From an uncultured Caulobacteraceae bacterium (GTDB lineage: Bacteria > Pseudomonadota > Alphaproteobacteria > Caulobacterales > Caulobacteraceae), in assembly GCA_946480495.1 (NCBI GenBank), contig CAMLKO010000032.1:1-8817 (forward strand): a DNA stretch of 8,817 nucleotides, in the 5' to 3' direction. The translations under genes were made by a program, and so were the position numbers. Under the pieces are notes generated by a model that was not told where the DNA came from, searched no databases, and saw only the letters and a list, made by a program, of their open reading frames with translations. Below, piece after piece: positions 1 to 6,226 of this stretch; position 1 is the first letter of the stretch; each line of letters begins with the position of its first letter.

Positions 1-63
1 ACCGGCGGAACGCTCGACTTCTCGCGCCCCGCAATCAGCGGGCTGCTGAACCTCGTCGCGTAG
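1..63 (+). CDS. 3' end of an upstream gene (probable phage tail/virion protein), partial
   Basis: An open frame enters from the left edge and ends at a TAG at 61-63, leaving 20 residues (TGGTLDFSRPAISGLLNLVA). It is followed after 15 nt by the next gene, which has its own ribosome binding site, so the two are probably in one operon. The tail is too short to assign a family. A virion or tail role is inferred only from the neighbours downstream. Confidence 0.6.
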   Translation, partial: TGGTLDFSRPAISGLLNLVA

Positions 64-78
64 CAGCAGAGGACACCC

Positions 79-777
79 ATGGCCGACAACATCACCGTGC
101 TGAACAGCGCGGGCGCGCCGACGACCATCGCCACCCACGACGCGGGCGGCGGCGTCCAGAAGCCCATGCATTACGTCGCCGACGGGGACAACCTGGCGCT
201 GGGGTCGACGACAAGCGCCGCCGTCACCAACCCGGCAACCAACGCCAGCCTGATCGCCTTCGTCCGGGGCATGCTGACGGCGCTCAATCTCGGGGCGACG
301 GCCGCGAAGCAGGAGGATCTGAAAACCCTAGCGGGAGCCGTAACGGAAGCTGCGCCGGGCACTGACACCGCGTCATCCGGGCTGAACGGCAGGTTGCAAC
401 GCATCGCGCAACGGCTCGCGGCGCTGATCGCTCTGGTTCCGGCCGCCCTGGGGTCGCAGACCAACGCCGGCAGCCTGTCGGTCGCGCCGTCCAAGGACCA
501 GGACCCGATCTACGACCACGCCAACGGGACCAAGACCTCAGTCACCACCTCCGCGACGATCATCACCCCGCCGGCGGGGTGCAAATTTATCCGCCTCTCA
601 TCGGACGTCGACATCTTCGTCAACACCGCCGGATCGGCCGCGGTCGATGACGGCACCTCTATTCGGATCGTCGCCAACCAGCCGGAGATCATTCCCGTCA
701 CGGCCGCGACCGCCGTCAAGGCGCTGTCCTCGTCGGGCACGGCGACGGTGCGCTGCACGCCCTACAAGGAGCGCTGA
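79..777 (+). CDS. Phage virion/tail-associated protein, beta-rich, unknown exact role
   Basis: A 232-residue protein. The ATG at 79 follows an AGAGGA ribosome binding site at 68-73. There is no signal peptide or membrane segment. Residues 1-60 open with a short strand-rich stretch (MADNITVLNSAGAPTTIATHDAG) and are low in charge. Residues 60-125 look helical. The C-terminal third (about 140-232) is rich in Val, Thr and Ile alternations and resembles the compact beta domains of small phage tail or decoration proteins, with text such as PPAGCKFIRLSSDVDIFVNT and a closing TVRCTPYKER. Its stop overlaps the next start (TGATG), so the two are translationally coupled. Position in a tail-fibre operon suggests a virion component, perhaps a baseplate or fibre-connecting protein. 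The specific function is not recognised. Confidence 0.75.
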   Translation: MADNITVLNSAGAPTTIATHDAGGGVQKPMHYVADGDNLALGSTTSAAVTNPATNASLIAFVRGMLTALNLGATAAKQEDLKTLAGAVTEAAPGTDTASSGLNGRLQRIAQRLAALIALVPAALGSQTNAGSLSVAPSKDQDPIYDHANGTKTSVTTSATIITPPAGCKFIRLSSDVDIFVNTAGSAAVDDGTSIRIVANQPEIIPVTAATAVKALSSSGTATVRCTPYKER

Positions 778-1520
778 TGTTCATCGGGTCGCGCGGGCTG
801 GCGATGCCGCCACCGGCGTTATCGCTGCGGCGTCGGTCGAGCAGTTGGAGCCCGACCAATCTCGGCGCGCTGCTGGTCGGCTGGCTGCATGCCGAAGACC
901 TGGCGGCGGGGGCGGTTTCGAGCTGGAGCGATCGCAAGAGCGGGGCCGCCTTTGTGCAGGCGACGGGCGCCAACCAGCCGGTCGCGTCCTTGACCAGCTT
1001 CAACGGGCGCCCGGGCGTCACCTTCGACGGCTCGAACGATCAACTGGCGTACACCGGCATTCCCACCGGTTGGCCGACGGGCGCGGCCGAGGGCGAGGTC
1101 TGGGTTCTGGTCAGCCAGGACGCGCTGGCAGCGGATGCAACCGCGCGAACGGCCGTCGGCTATGGCGGCGTCACCTCGGCCACATGGCGCGCCATCCAGC
1201 GCACCGTTTCCGGCGGGGTCAACCGGGCGCGCATTTCGGGCGCCGGCAGCCTGGTCGCGGACGCCACGGTCGACCTCTCAGGGCGTCATAACTTCGCCGG
1301 GCTATTTCCGAGCGGGACCATGGGCATCACCGTCGACGGGGGGGCCGTCGCCACAACTTCGGTGACGCAGGCGACCGGAACGACGACCGCAAGGCTGGGA
1401 GCGACGTCCGGGGGAACCCTGTTCTGGAACGGCGTCATCAGCGAAGTGCTCGTGATCGCCGGCAATACCGACGCGGGTCAACGCTCCAGTCTCGCCGCCT
1501 ATTTCGCCGCAAAACGCTGA
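777..1520 (+). CDS. LamG/concanavalin A-like phage tail protein
   Basis: A 247-residue protein whose ATG overlaps the previous stop (TGATG). AAGGAG at 766-771 gives good spacing. After a basic N-terminus (SLRRRSSSW), residues about 30-247 carry hallmarks of the laminin-G/concanavalin-like beta-sandwich found in phage tails. These are a WSDRKSG turn near residue 50, a QATGANQP segment leading to NGRPGVTFDGSND, a late WNGVISEVLV strand, and a final helix with GQRSSLAAYFAAKR. In that family the last helix (G-x-I-x-E ... R ... L-x-x-Y) closes the fold. The likely role is glycan or surface binding on the tail. The family call is from pattern recognition; the binding target is unknown. The same kind of module recurs in the gene at 2375. 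Confidence 0.75.
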   Translation: MFIGSRGLAMPPPALSLRRRSSSWSPTNLGALLVGWLHAEDLAAGAVSSWSDRKSGAAFVQATGANQPVASLTSFNGRPGVTFDGSNDQLAYTGIPTGWPTGAAEGEVWVLVSQDALAADATARTAVGYGGVTSATWRAIQRTVSGGVNRARISGAGSLVADATVDLSGRHNFAGLFPSGTMGITVDGGAVATTSVTQATGTTTARLGATSGGTLFWNGVISEVLVIAGNTDAGQRSSLAAYFAAKR

Positions 1521-1544
1521 TCTTAAATCTCGGAGACCTGACCC

Positions 1545-2378
1545 ATGGGCCTGTCCACGACGGCTAACCAAGTCTATCGCGACTATGAGACCGACGGCGT
1601 TCCAGCCTCCGGCCCGCACGAGCCGATCAAGTCTGAAATCCGCGGGCTCTGGGGCGACAACGAAGATCAGATCAACCTCATGGTCGAGGCGGTCGCCGCC
1701 GGCGGCGCGGTGATCTATGACACCCAGGCCCACCTCTATGCCGACCTGGTGCATGACGCCGGGACAGTGGGCGTCGTCAACGCCGACGTCGATCCGGAAA
1801 AGAACGGTCTCTACAGCAAGCTGGGCGCATCTGGCGCGGGCTCGTGGTCGCAGGTCACGAAGGGTACGCCCTGGTCCGCCGCCGAGGCGGCAGAGGCGTC
1901 GGCTGCGGCGGCTGCCGCCTCGGAAAACAACACGGCCACCTCAGCCGCCACCGCTACGACCAAGGCCGGTGAAGCCTCCACCTCAGCCGCCACCGCTACG
2001 ACCAAGGCCGGTGAAGCCTCCGATTCTGCAGCCGCCGCCGCCGCCGCGGCCGCTGCTATAGCGATCTCGACCGGCGTCTATATTACCCAGGATGCTGGCG
2101 TTCTGGAGGGGGGTTACTACGCCGAGGTTTACGCCCCGTCGGGGGCCAGTCTTGATCGTCTTTACGCAGAGATTCTCAACGGGTCTGGCAGTCTCCACTT
2201 CACGCTGGTCGCTAACGGGACAATCCTTCACCAAGATGACGTCGTGGCGGGCACGCCCGTCAATCTAAGCGGGCTGTCGCTATCCTATAGTTCAAGCGAC
2301 CAAGTACTCGTGGTCATCAGCGATATTGTCGGCGCGGTCAATTCAGTCATCATCCAGTATGCGGGAGCCCCAGCATGA
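1545..2378 (+). CDS. Phage tail fibre/tail spike with Ala-rich repeat shaft
   Basis: A 277-residue protein; GGAG at 1532-1535 precedes the ATG. The N-terminal part (about 1-105) resembles virion-anchoring domains of alphaproteobacterial phage fibres: VYRDYETDGVPASGPHEPIK, then a stretch ending in NGLYSKLGASGAGSWSQV. Residues about 110-175 form a low-complexity shaft rich in Ala, Ser, Thr, Lys and Glu, with a duplicated 14-residue unit (TSAATATTKAGEAS) and then ten consecutive Ala. Such shafts usually form trimeric coiled or fibrous stalks. The C-terminal 100 residues are beta-rich (GVYITQDAGVLEGGYY onward) and probably form the receptor-binding tip. The stop overlaps the next start (ATGA), coupling it to the esterase gene. 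At 277 residues it is short for a fibre, so the esterase next door may supply more tip function. Confidence 0.8.
   Translation: MGLSTTANQVYRDYETDGVPASGPHEPIKSEIRGLWGDNEDQINLMVEAVAAGGAVIYDTQAHLYADLVHDAGTVGVVNADVDPEKNGLYSKLGASGAGSWSQVTKGTPWSAAEAAEASAAAAAASENNTATSAATATTKAGEASTSAATATTKAGEASDSAAAAAAAAAAIAISTGVYITQDAGVLEGGYYAEVYAPSGASLDRLYAEILNGSGSLHFTLVANGTILHQDDVVAGTPVNLSGLSLSYSSSDQVLVVISDIVGAVNSVIIQYAGAPA
1936..2021 (+). repeat. Tandem 42-bp in-frame repeat, two copies, in the fibre shaft
   Basis: Bases 1936-1979 are identical to 1978-2021, giving a period of 42 bp (14 codons). The encoded unit is TSAATATTKAGEAS. The repeat keeps the reading frame, so copy-number change would lengthen or shorten the fibre shaft without breaking the gene. 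DNA identity rather than only protein similarity implies recent duplication or gene conversion. Confidence 0.95.
2028..2057 (+). repeat. Ala codon run (ten Ala, including five GCC in a row)
   Basis: Ten consecutive alanine codons, with GCC five times at 2031-2045, follow directly after the 42-bp repeats. A trinucleotide run of this kind can slip in steps of one codon and stay in frame. It forms the end of the shaft before the beta-rich tip. Confidence 0.85.
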
Positions 2379-3919
2379 GCCTGTTTCCCTATACCAATGT
2401 CGCCACCGCGCCCGCCGCAATCCCCGCAGAACTAAAGATCGCCCTGGCTTTTCGCGGGGCGCAAGGGGGATGGTGGCAGCTCAGCGATTTATCCGACCTG
2501 AAGCAGAACAGCGATGGAACCGGAGATGTGACGGCGGCCGGCGACCCCGTTGGCTATGTCCGCGACAGGTCCGGCAATGGCAACCACATGATCCAGGCCA
2601 CGCCGTCAGCGAGACCCACGCTGCGGCAGGACGCGCGGGGCAAGTACTACCTTGAGATGGCGAGCGGTCAGGGGCTGTATGGCGCCAACCTCGTAACAGT
2701 CACCATTCCGCTCTACATTTTGTATGCTGGGCGGCCGGGCACGTCGGGCGTCACGCGAGTATACAAGGCGTCCAACAAGGTTCTTGAAAACAAGTTCCTC
2801 GGCGATTTCCGCTTCACCAGCAGCTATGACATCACGGGTGTCGGCTCGGGTTCGCGGGCCGGGTCCTTGGCCGAAACGACATGGGACGTCGAGGTGGTGT
2901 CTGAGGCTGTGTTCGCCAACCTCGCCACTAAACACGCGCTCAACGGTGGGGACGAACTGGTCAATACTGCCACGACGCTCACGGACGCCTATACAGAGGC
3001 TGGTTACAGATACCTCGTCAACATGGCGTCGATGAGTTCTGCGGCTTCCACCGAGCAAGACTGGTATGGCGCAATCATCATGCACCGCGAGCCGGAGTCG
3101 GAGGATCGCGCGGTCATGGCCCAGCACTATCGGGAAGCGAACGGTCTGGCGCAGCTCGACGGGCAAGACTACGATATCTTGGGCTTCGGCGGCCAGTCCA
3201 ACATGCAGGGCCAAGGCGACTACCTCACATCGACTCCGGTCACGTGGGGCGATGCGGTCGAATACGCGCTTGGATATATCCGGCCACTTAAGGACCCCAC
3301 CCGACACTACAGCCCCCCCGCCGGCAGCGTTTCCAACACCGGCTCGCTCCTGCCGGCCTTCGCGGCTGCCTACACGGCGGCGACGGGTCGCAAGTTGTGT
3401 GTGGTCTGTGGCGCGGCCTCCGGCATCGGCATCACGACTGGCGGATGGAATCCCTCGCCCGTCTATCGGGACGCGCTGGCCGCTAAAATGGTCGAAGCGA
3501 AGGCGCTTATCGAGGCCGCTGGCGGGACGGCAACGATCCGAGGGATCGTCTTCGAGGGCGGTGAGAACGACGCCATGAACTCTATCGCCAAGGCGACGGT
3601 AAAGACCGGCGTGGTGACACTGCGTGACAATCTTCGCGCGGCGCTCGGCGCGGCCGATCCGGCTGGCGATTATTCGGCCATGCCAGTGTTCATGATGTCG
3701 ATAGACCGCAACACAGATTCCGCCAAAGACGCGGCCTTCCAGGCTGTGCGAGAAGCGATATCCGAGGCCTGCACCGAAAACGGCGGCCTCGATCTGGTGA
3801 TGTCTTATCAAGACTTCATGGGCGCGGGACTGCTGGTGGATACCATTCACTGGAACCAAACCGCGCTCAACACGGCCGGAAATCTCGCGGGCGGCGCGAC
3901 GGCTGCGCTACTGCCTTAA
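2375..3919 (+). CDS. Tail-associated SGNH esterase (sialate O-acetylesterase-like) with N-terminal LamG-like module
   Basis: A 514-residue protein; the ATG overlaps the fibre stop (ATGA) and GGGAG lies at 2363-2367. Residues about 25-255 look like a LamG/concanavalin module: DRSGNGNHMIQATPSARP near residues 64-81, and WYGAIIMHREPESEDR with a closing helix. Residues about 265-514 are an SGNH hydrolase of the sialate O-acetylesterase type. GFGGQSNMQGQGD carries the presumed nucleophile Ser275, Gly350 lies in a GAASG turn, FEGGEND gives the GxND block with Asn398, and DTIHW supplies Asp489 and His492. All four expected blocks are present in order, so the enzyme is probably active. It likely removes O-acetyl or similar esters from host surface glycans during adsorption. 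There is no signal peptide, as expected for a virion protein. The substrate is unknown. Confidence 0.85.
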   Translation: MSLFPYTNVATAPAAIPAELKIALAFRGAQGGWWQLSDLSDLKQNSDGTGDVTAAGDPVGYVRDRSGNGNHMIQATPSARPTLRQDARGKYYLEMASGQGLYGANLVTVTIPLYILYAGRPGTSGVTRVYKASNKVLENKFLGDFRFTSSYDITGVGSGSRAGSLAETTWDVEVVSEAVFANLATKHALNGGDELVNTATTLTDAYTEAGYRYLVNMASMSSAASTEQDWYGAIIMHREPESEDRAVMAQHYREANGLAQLDGQDYDILGFGGQSNMQGQGDYLTSTPVTWGDAVEYALGYIRPLKDPTRHYSPPAGSVSNTGSLLPAFAAAYTAATGRKLCVVCGAASGIGITTGGWNPSPVYRDALAAKMVEAKALIEAAGGTATIRGIVFEGGENDAMNSIAKATVKTGVVTLRDNLRAALGAADPAGDYSAMPVFMMSIDRNTDSAKDAAFQAVREAISEACTENGGLDLVMSYQDFMGAGLLVDTIHWNQTALNTAGNLAGGATAALLP

Positions 3920-4074
3920 AACCCGCCGTAACCCCAAGTGGGATCGTCGGCCGGTTCGTCGCCCGACCGCTCTTCGGTGTCTGGCCTGAGCAGTGAGACG
4001 ACGGCCAAAACGGCGATGAACGCGGCGTATCCCGCGCCGGGGACTATCCACAAGAGATCGCGTTCGACGGTCAT
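3916..4074 (-). CDS. Possible small single-pass membrane protein, antisense in the late region
   Basis: A 52-codon frame on the minus strand starts at ATG 4074, with a purine-rich TAAGGGCGAC just upstream. It ends in TAA whose bases overlap the stop of the convergent esterase gene (shared TTAA at 3916-3919). The product begins MTVERDLLW, has a hydrophobic segment (IVPGAGYAAFIAVLAVVSLL, about residues 10-29), and then an acidic tail with TEERSGDEPADDPTWGYGGF. Third codon positions are mostly G or C, as in the neighbours. No family is recognised. It could be a small accessory (moron) gene, for example affecting the host envelope, or a chance frame. I favour a real gene only slightly, because this stretch holds no plus-strand gene and the membrane profile is clean. 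Confidence 0.45.
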   Translation of the reverse strand: MTVERDLLWIVPGAGYAAFIAVLAVVSLLRPDTEERSGDEPADDPTWGYGGF

Positions 4075-4144
4075 GCCGTCGCCCTTACCACACCCTGACC
4101 GCAAGCGTCAGCAGCATTCCGATAACGCAGGCAGGGGGGGAGCC

Positions 4145-4171
4145 ATGTTGCTCAGGCTAACGGGTGAATGA
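4145..4171 (+). promoter_or_regulatory. Possible 8-codon leader ORF with strong RBS before the first lysis gene
   Basis: A G-rich AGGGGGGGAG-like ribosome binding site (about 4133-4141) precedes ATG 4145, which opens only eight codons (MLLRLTGE) before TGA 4169-4171. The GTG start of the next gene (4164) sits inside its last codons, and that GTG lacks a good ribosome binding site of its own. Termination and restart may therefore drive translation of the downstream gene. Coincidence is possible. Confidence 0.25.
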
Positions 4172-4478
4172 AAACAGTTGGATCACGATCCTTGGCGACA
4201 GTTGGATGGCCAAGGCTGTTGGCGTCCTGTTGATGGTCGCGATGGGCGCCTTTGGAGGCTGGTGGACCAGCCGGGCCAACATCATGAACGCGGTCAATGA
4301 GCAGGTTAAGACGCTCATGGCCCATTATGTCGCCGAGATCGACCGCCTGACCCATGCCCATCGCGGCTGCGAGGAGCGCCTCGACGCTCAGGACGCACGC
4401 ATCCACCAACTTGCCGGAGAGCTGCGGCAGGAGAGGCAGATGGCCGAGTCACGGGCGCGGATCGGGGGTTCGGAGTGA
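4164..4478 (+). CDS. Small membrane protein with N-terminal TM helix and coiled coil (lysis-region, holin candidate)
   Basis: A 104-residue protein from GTG 4164. A shorter start at ATG 4206 (residue 15) is possible. Residues about 18-34 are a strongly hydrophobic helix (AVGVLLMVAMGAFGGWW). Residues about 42-100 are charged and heptad-like, suggesting a coiled coil (EQVKTLMAHYVAEIDRL; EERLDAQDARIHQLAGELRQ). With Arg37 just after the helix and acidic residues before it, the coiled coil probably lies in the cytoplasm. The stop overlaps the next GTG start (GTGA), so the two are coupled. It sits directly before the endolysin and spanin genes and may serve as holin, antiholin or holin partner. No canonical multi-TM holin is visible. 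The function is inferred from place and shape, not homology. Confidence 0.7.
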   Translation: MNENSWITILGDSWMAKAVGVLLMVAMGAFGGWWTSRANIMNAVNEQVKTLMAHYVAEIDRLTHAHRGCEERLDAQDARIHQLAGELRQERQMAESRARIGGSE

Positions 4479-4852
4479 AATCCACCGACGCCATCGCCCG
4501 CGAACGCATCGTCGCCCTGGACCGCAGGCTTACCGAGCAGATGGCCGCTCAGGACCGAGCCACTCAGATCGCCATGCAGGCGGCCGAAAAGGCTGTGTCG
4601 AAGGCTGAAGCCGCCTCAGACAAGCGGTTCGACGCGGTTAACGAGTTCAGACAGACCCTATCAGACCAGACCGCGACCTTCATCACCCGCAAGGAGGTGG
4701 AGGCCCTGTTCGCCGGGACGAATGGCACGCTGGGCCGCCTTGAAAGCCAAGCCAATACCAACACCGGCAAGGCGAGCGGGGCCGATTACCTCTGGCGCGC
4801 CGCAGTCGTCATTGTCGGCCTGATCCTGGCTGTCGCTGCATTCCTGAAGTGA
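4475..4852 (+). CDS. Coiled-coil protein with C-terminal TM anchor (lysis-region)
   Basis: A 125-residue protein starting at GTG 4475, overlapping the previous stop (GTGA). Residues 1-100 are hydrophilic and helical, with runs such as AMQAAEKAVSKAEAASDKRF, followed by FDAVNEFRQTLSDQTATFIT and KEVEALFAGTN. Residues about 106-124 form a single hydrophobic helix (LWRAAVVIVGLILAVAAFLK at the very C-terminus). It would be a tail-anchored inner-membrane protein with most of its mass in the cytoplasm. Proteins of this layout (helical body, then one TM) are common, uncharacterised members of phage gene sets. Its neighbours make a holin, antiholin or lysis-timing role plausible. It mirrors the upstream gene, which has its TM at the N-terminus. 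Confidence 0.75.
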   Translation: MKSTDAIARERIVALDRRLTEQMAAQDRATQIAMQAAEKAVSKAEAASDKRFDAVNEFRQTLSDQTATFITRKEVEALFAGTNGTLGRLESQANTNTGKASGADYLWRAAVVIVGLILAVAAFLK

Positions 4853-4996
4853 AGATGCTGCAAGGCCGGGCGCTAATCTGGCTTGCGGGCCACTCCCGTG
4901 GCTTCCGCCCCAGAGCCCAATGGCAGCCGGGCTGTCTTCGGTGCGTGTCTGCTTTCCACGCCGCTTGCAGCCCGATCACCATAGCACGAGGCCCCC
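4853..4996. other. Gene-free gap with nested inverted repeats before the lysozyme gene
   Basis: This 144-base gap is large for an otherwise tightly packed module. An outer inverted repeat GCTGCAAG (4857-4864) / CTTGCAGC (4964-4971) encloses a GCCAC-TCCC-GTGGC hairpin (4889-4902) and the dyad CAGCCGGGCTG (4924-4934). There is no T tract, so it is not an obvious terminator. It might be a structured leader, a processing site, an operator region or a small RNA. GAGG at 4988-4991 is the ribosome binding site of the lysozyme gene. Confidence 0.4.
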
Positions 4997-5806
4997 ATGC
5001 GCCCAATACCTGACGTAGCGGTGACGTTCGTCGCCGACAAGGAAGCCCTGCGCCTGAAGGCCTATCCTGATCCAGACTCGCTCCGCGGCATCGAGATGGC
5101 CAAGCCGCCGGCCAAGCGGCGACCGGATTGGCGCACCTTGCCGGGAGATCCGTGGACGATCGGATACGGCCATACTGGCCCCGAGGTTCACGAAGGCCTC
5201 ACGATCACGGCCGCGCAGGCCAAAACGTGGTTGCGCCAGGACCTTCTCACGTCTGCGGCGAAGCTCTGGAAGCGCATCGGCGATGTCGTCAATGATCTGA
5301 CCGAAAACCAGTACGCCGCCCTGCTGTCCTTCGTGTTTAACTTGGGCGACGGGGACCCCAAGAAGCCCGAATGGTCGATTTGGGGAATACTGCGTGCGCG
5401 GGCTTTCGACCAGGTCCCGGCCCAGATGACGCGGTTCGTCAACGCGGGCGGAAAGAAGCGACAGGGCCTCGTCAATCGCCGCGCGGCCGAAGTGATCCTA
5501 TGGTCCACCGATGAGCCCGGCAGCACTGACGCGACGCCCCCGTCCAGCGTAACCCGCGCTATCGAAACCCCCCCGTCCCCGATGAGCAAGCCGCTCGTCA
5601 CCAGCAAGAGCTTCCTGACCACGGCCGCGACCGTTGCGGCAACAGCCCCGGTGGCGGTGAAACAGGTCTCCGACGCCATCGCGCCTTATGCCGATAAGTC
5701 AGAGACAGTGGCGAAGGTGGCGGCTGTGCTGGCGACGATAGCGGCCCTGCTCGCTGTGGCGGCTCTGGTGTTCCAGTGGCTTAAGCACAGAGGAGAGAAG
5801 CGGTGA
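4997..5806 (+). CDS. Endolysin: GH24 (T4-type) lysozyme with C-terminal membrane segment
   Basis: A 269-residue muramidase that cleaves the MurNAc-GlcNAc bond of peptidoglycan during lysis. Residues about 8-170 are the GH24 domain. DKEALRLKAYPD gives the catalytic Glu16 and Asp25, WTIGYGHTG gives Thr54, and VNRRAAEVILW (159-169) closes the domain. These match the E-D-T triad of T4 lysozyme. About 25 residues (26-52, Pro- and Lys/Arg-rich) separate Asp25 from Thr54, where T4 lysozyme has only five. A Pro/Ser/Thr linker (170-205) follows. Then come a weakly hydrophobic stretch (206-221) and a clear TM helix (about 239-260) before a basic end, KHRGEKR. There is no N-terminal signal or SAR segment. 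ATG 4997 has GAGG at 4988-4991. The stop overlaps the next GTG (GTGA). Confidence 0.9.
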   Translation: MRPIPDVAVTFVADKEALRLKAYPDPDSLRGIEMAKPPAKRRPDWRTLPGDPWTIGYGHTGPEVHEGLTITAAQAKTWLRQDLLTSAAKLWKRIGDVVNDLTENQYAALLSFVFNLGDGDPKKPEWSIWGILRARAFDQVPAQMTRFVNAGGKKRQGLVNRRAAEVILWSTDEPGSTDATPPSSVTRAIETPPSPMSKPLVTSKSFLTTAATVAATAPVAVKQVSDAIAPYADKSETVAKVAAVLATIAALLAVAALVFQWLKHRGEKR

Positions 5807-6225
5807 CCGCTATCGCCTTCGTCCTGCGCTACTGGCGCCTCATCGGCCTCGCCGTCCTTGTCGTGGCCATCGGAGCGCAAACCGCGCGCCTGCACCACGC
5901 CAAGGCGGACCTGAAGAGCGCCCGCGCGGCGCTGATCGACCCCGCCACGCACAAGACCTGGCAGTCGGAAGCGCTGGCGGCTTCGCGGGATCTTGGCGTC
6001 TGCCGGGGGAACGTCAAGACGCTCGACGATGCCCGCCAGGCGGCCAGCGACAGCGTTGAGCGGTTGAAACAGGAAGCCGTCTCCGCCAGCAAGGCCAATC
6101 ACGCCCGCCAGACGGCCGCCCAGGCGGCTTCGCGGGATGACGCGGCACAGGCGGCCCGGATCATGGCCACACGCGCCAGCGGCGATCTCTGCGCCTCGGC
6201 GGTGGAACGGTTGGGGGAGCCGTAG
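5803..6225 (+). CDS. Inner-membrane spanin (Rz-like)
   Basis: A 140-residue protein from GTG 5803, coupled to the lysozyme stop, with a strong AGGAGAG ribosome binding site about 5789-5796. Residues about 11-25 form an N-terminal TM anchor (WRLIGLAVLVVAIGA). The rest is a helical, Ala/Gln/Arg-rich periplasmic domain, probably a coiled coil, as in i-spanins such as lambda Rz. Two cysteines (Cys67 and Cys130) would lie in the periplasm. Together with the lipoprotein gene at 6621 it would bridge the two membranes and disrupt the outer membrane once the wall is degraded. The assignment rests on topology, position straight after the endolysin, and presence of a lipoprotein partner; Rz proteins share little sequence. 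Unusually, another gene separates it from that partner. Confidence 0.8.
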   Translation: MTAIAFVLRYWRLIGLAVLVVAIGAQTARLHHAKADLKSARAALIDPATHKTWQSEALAASRDLGVCRGNVKTLDDARQAASDSVERLKQEAVSASKANHARQTAAQAASRDDAAQAARIMATRASGDLCASAVERLGEP

Positions 6226-6226
6226 G

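Noticed and set aside
647..1291. 214-codon plus-strand frame overlapping two tail genes
   Set aside because: The product is Arg/Gly/Ala-rich low-complexity text, typical of a shifted frame; the overlapping frames have good ribosome binding sites and recognisable folds.
2606..3859. Long (417-codon) minus-strand open frame opposite the esterase gene
   Set aside because: It lies entirely opposite a protein with clear SGNH motifs. Its product is rich in Arg, His and Gly with no domain pattern. Long antisense frames are common opposite high-GC genes.
3916..4104. Longer (TTG-start) version of the small antisense membrane protein
   Set aside because: ATG 4074 has a better placed purine-rich site, and the added residues (RSGCGKGDG) do not look like protein structure.
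3938..4171. 77-codon plus-strand frame in the space between tail and lysis modules
   Set aside because: Ser/Arg/Pro-rich, no domain or membrane segment, no good start. Only its last eight codons, after a strong ribosome binding site, seemed worth noting.
4855..5013. 52-codon plus-strand frame in the gap before the lysozyme
   Set aside because: No good ribosome binding site, composition unlike the neighbours (many Trp, Cys, Arg), and weaker third-position G/C preference. The inverted repeats explain the gap at least as well.
5582..5806. Internal start in the lysozyme gene producing a free C-terminal membrane protein (holin-like)
   Set aside because: ATG 5582 is in frame, but the bases before it are C-rich with no ribosome binding site.
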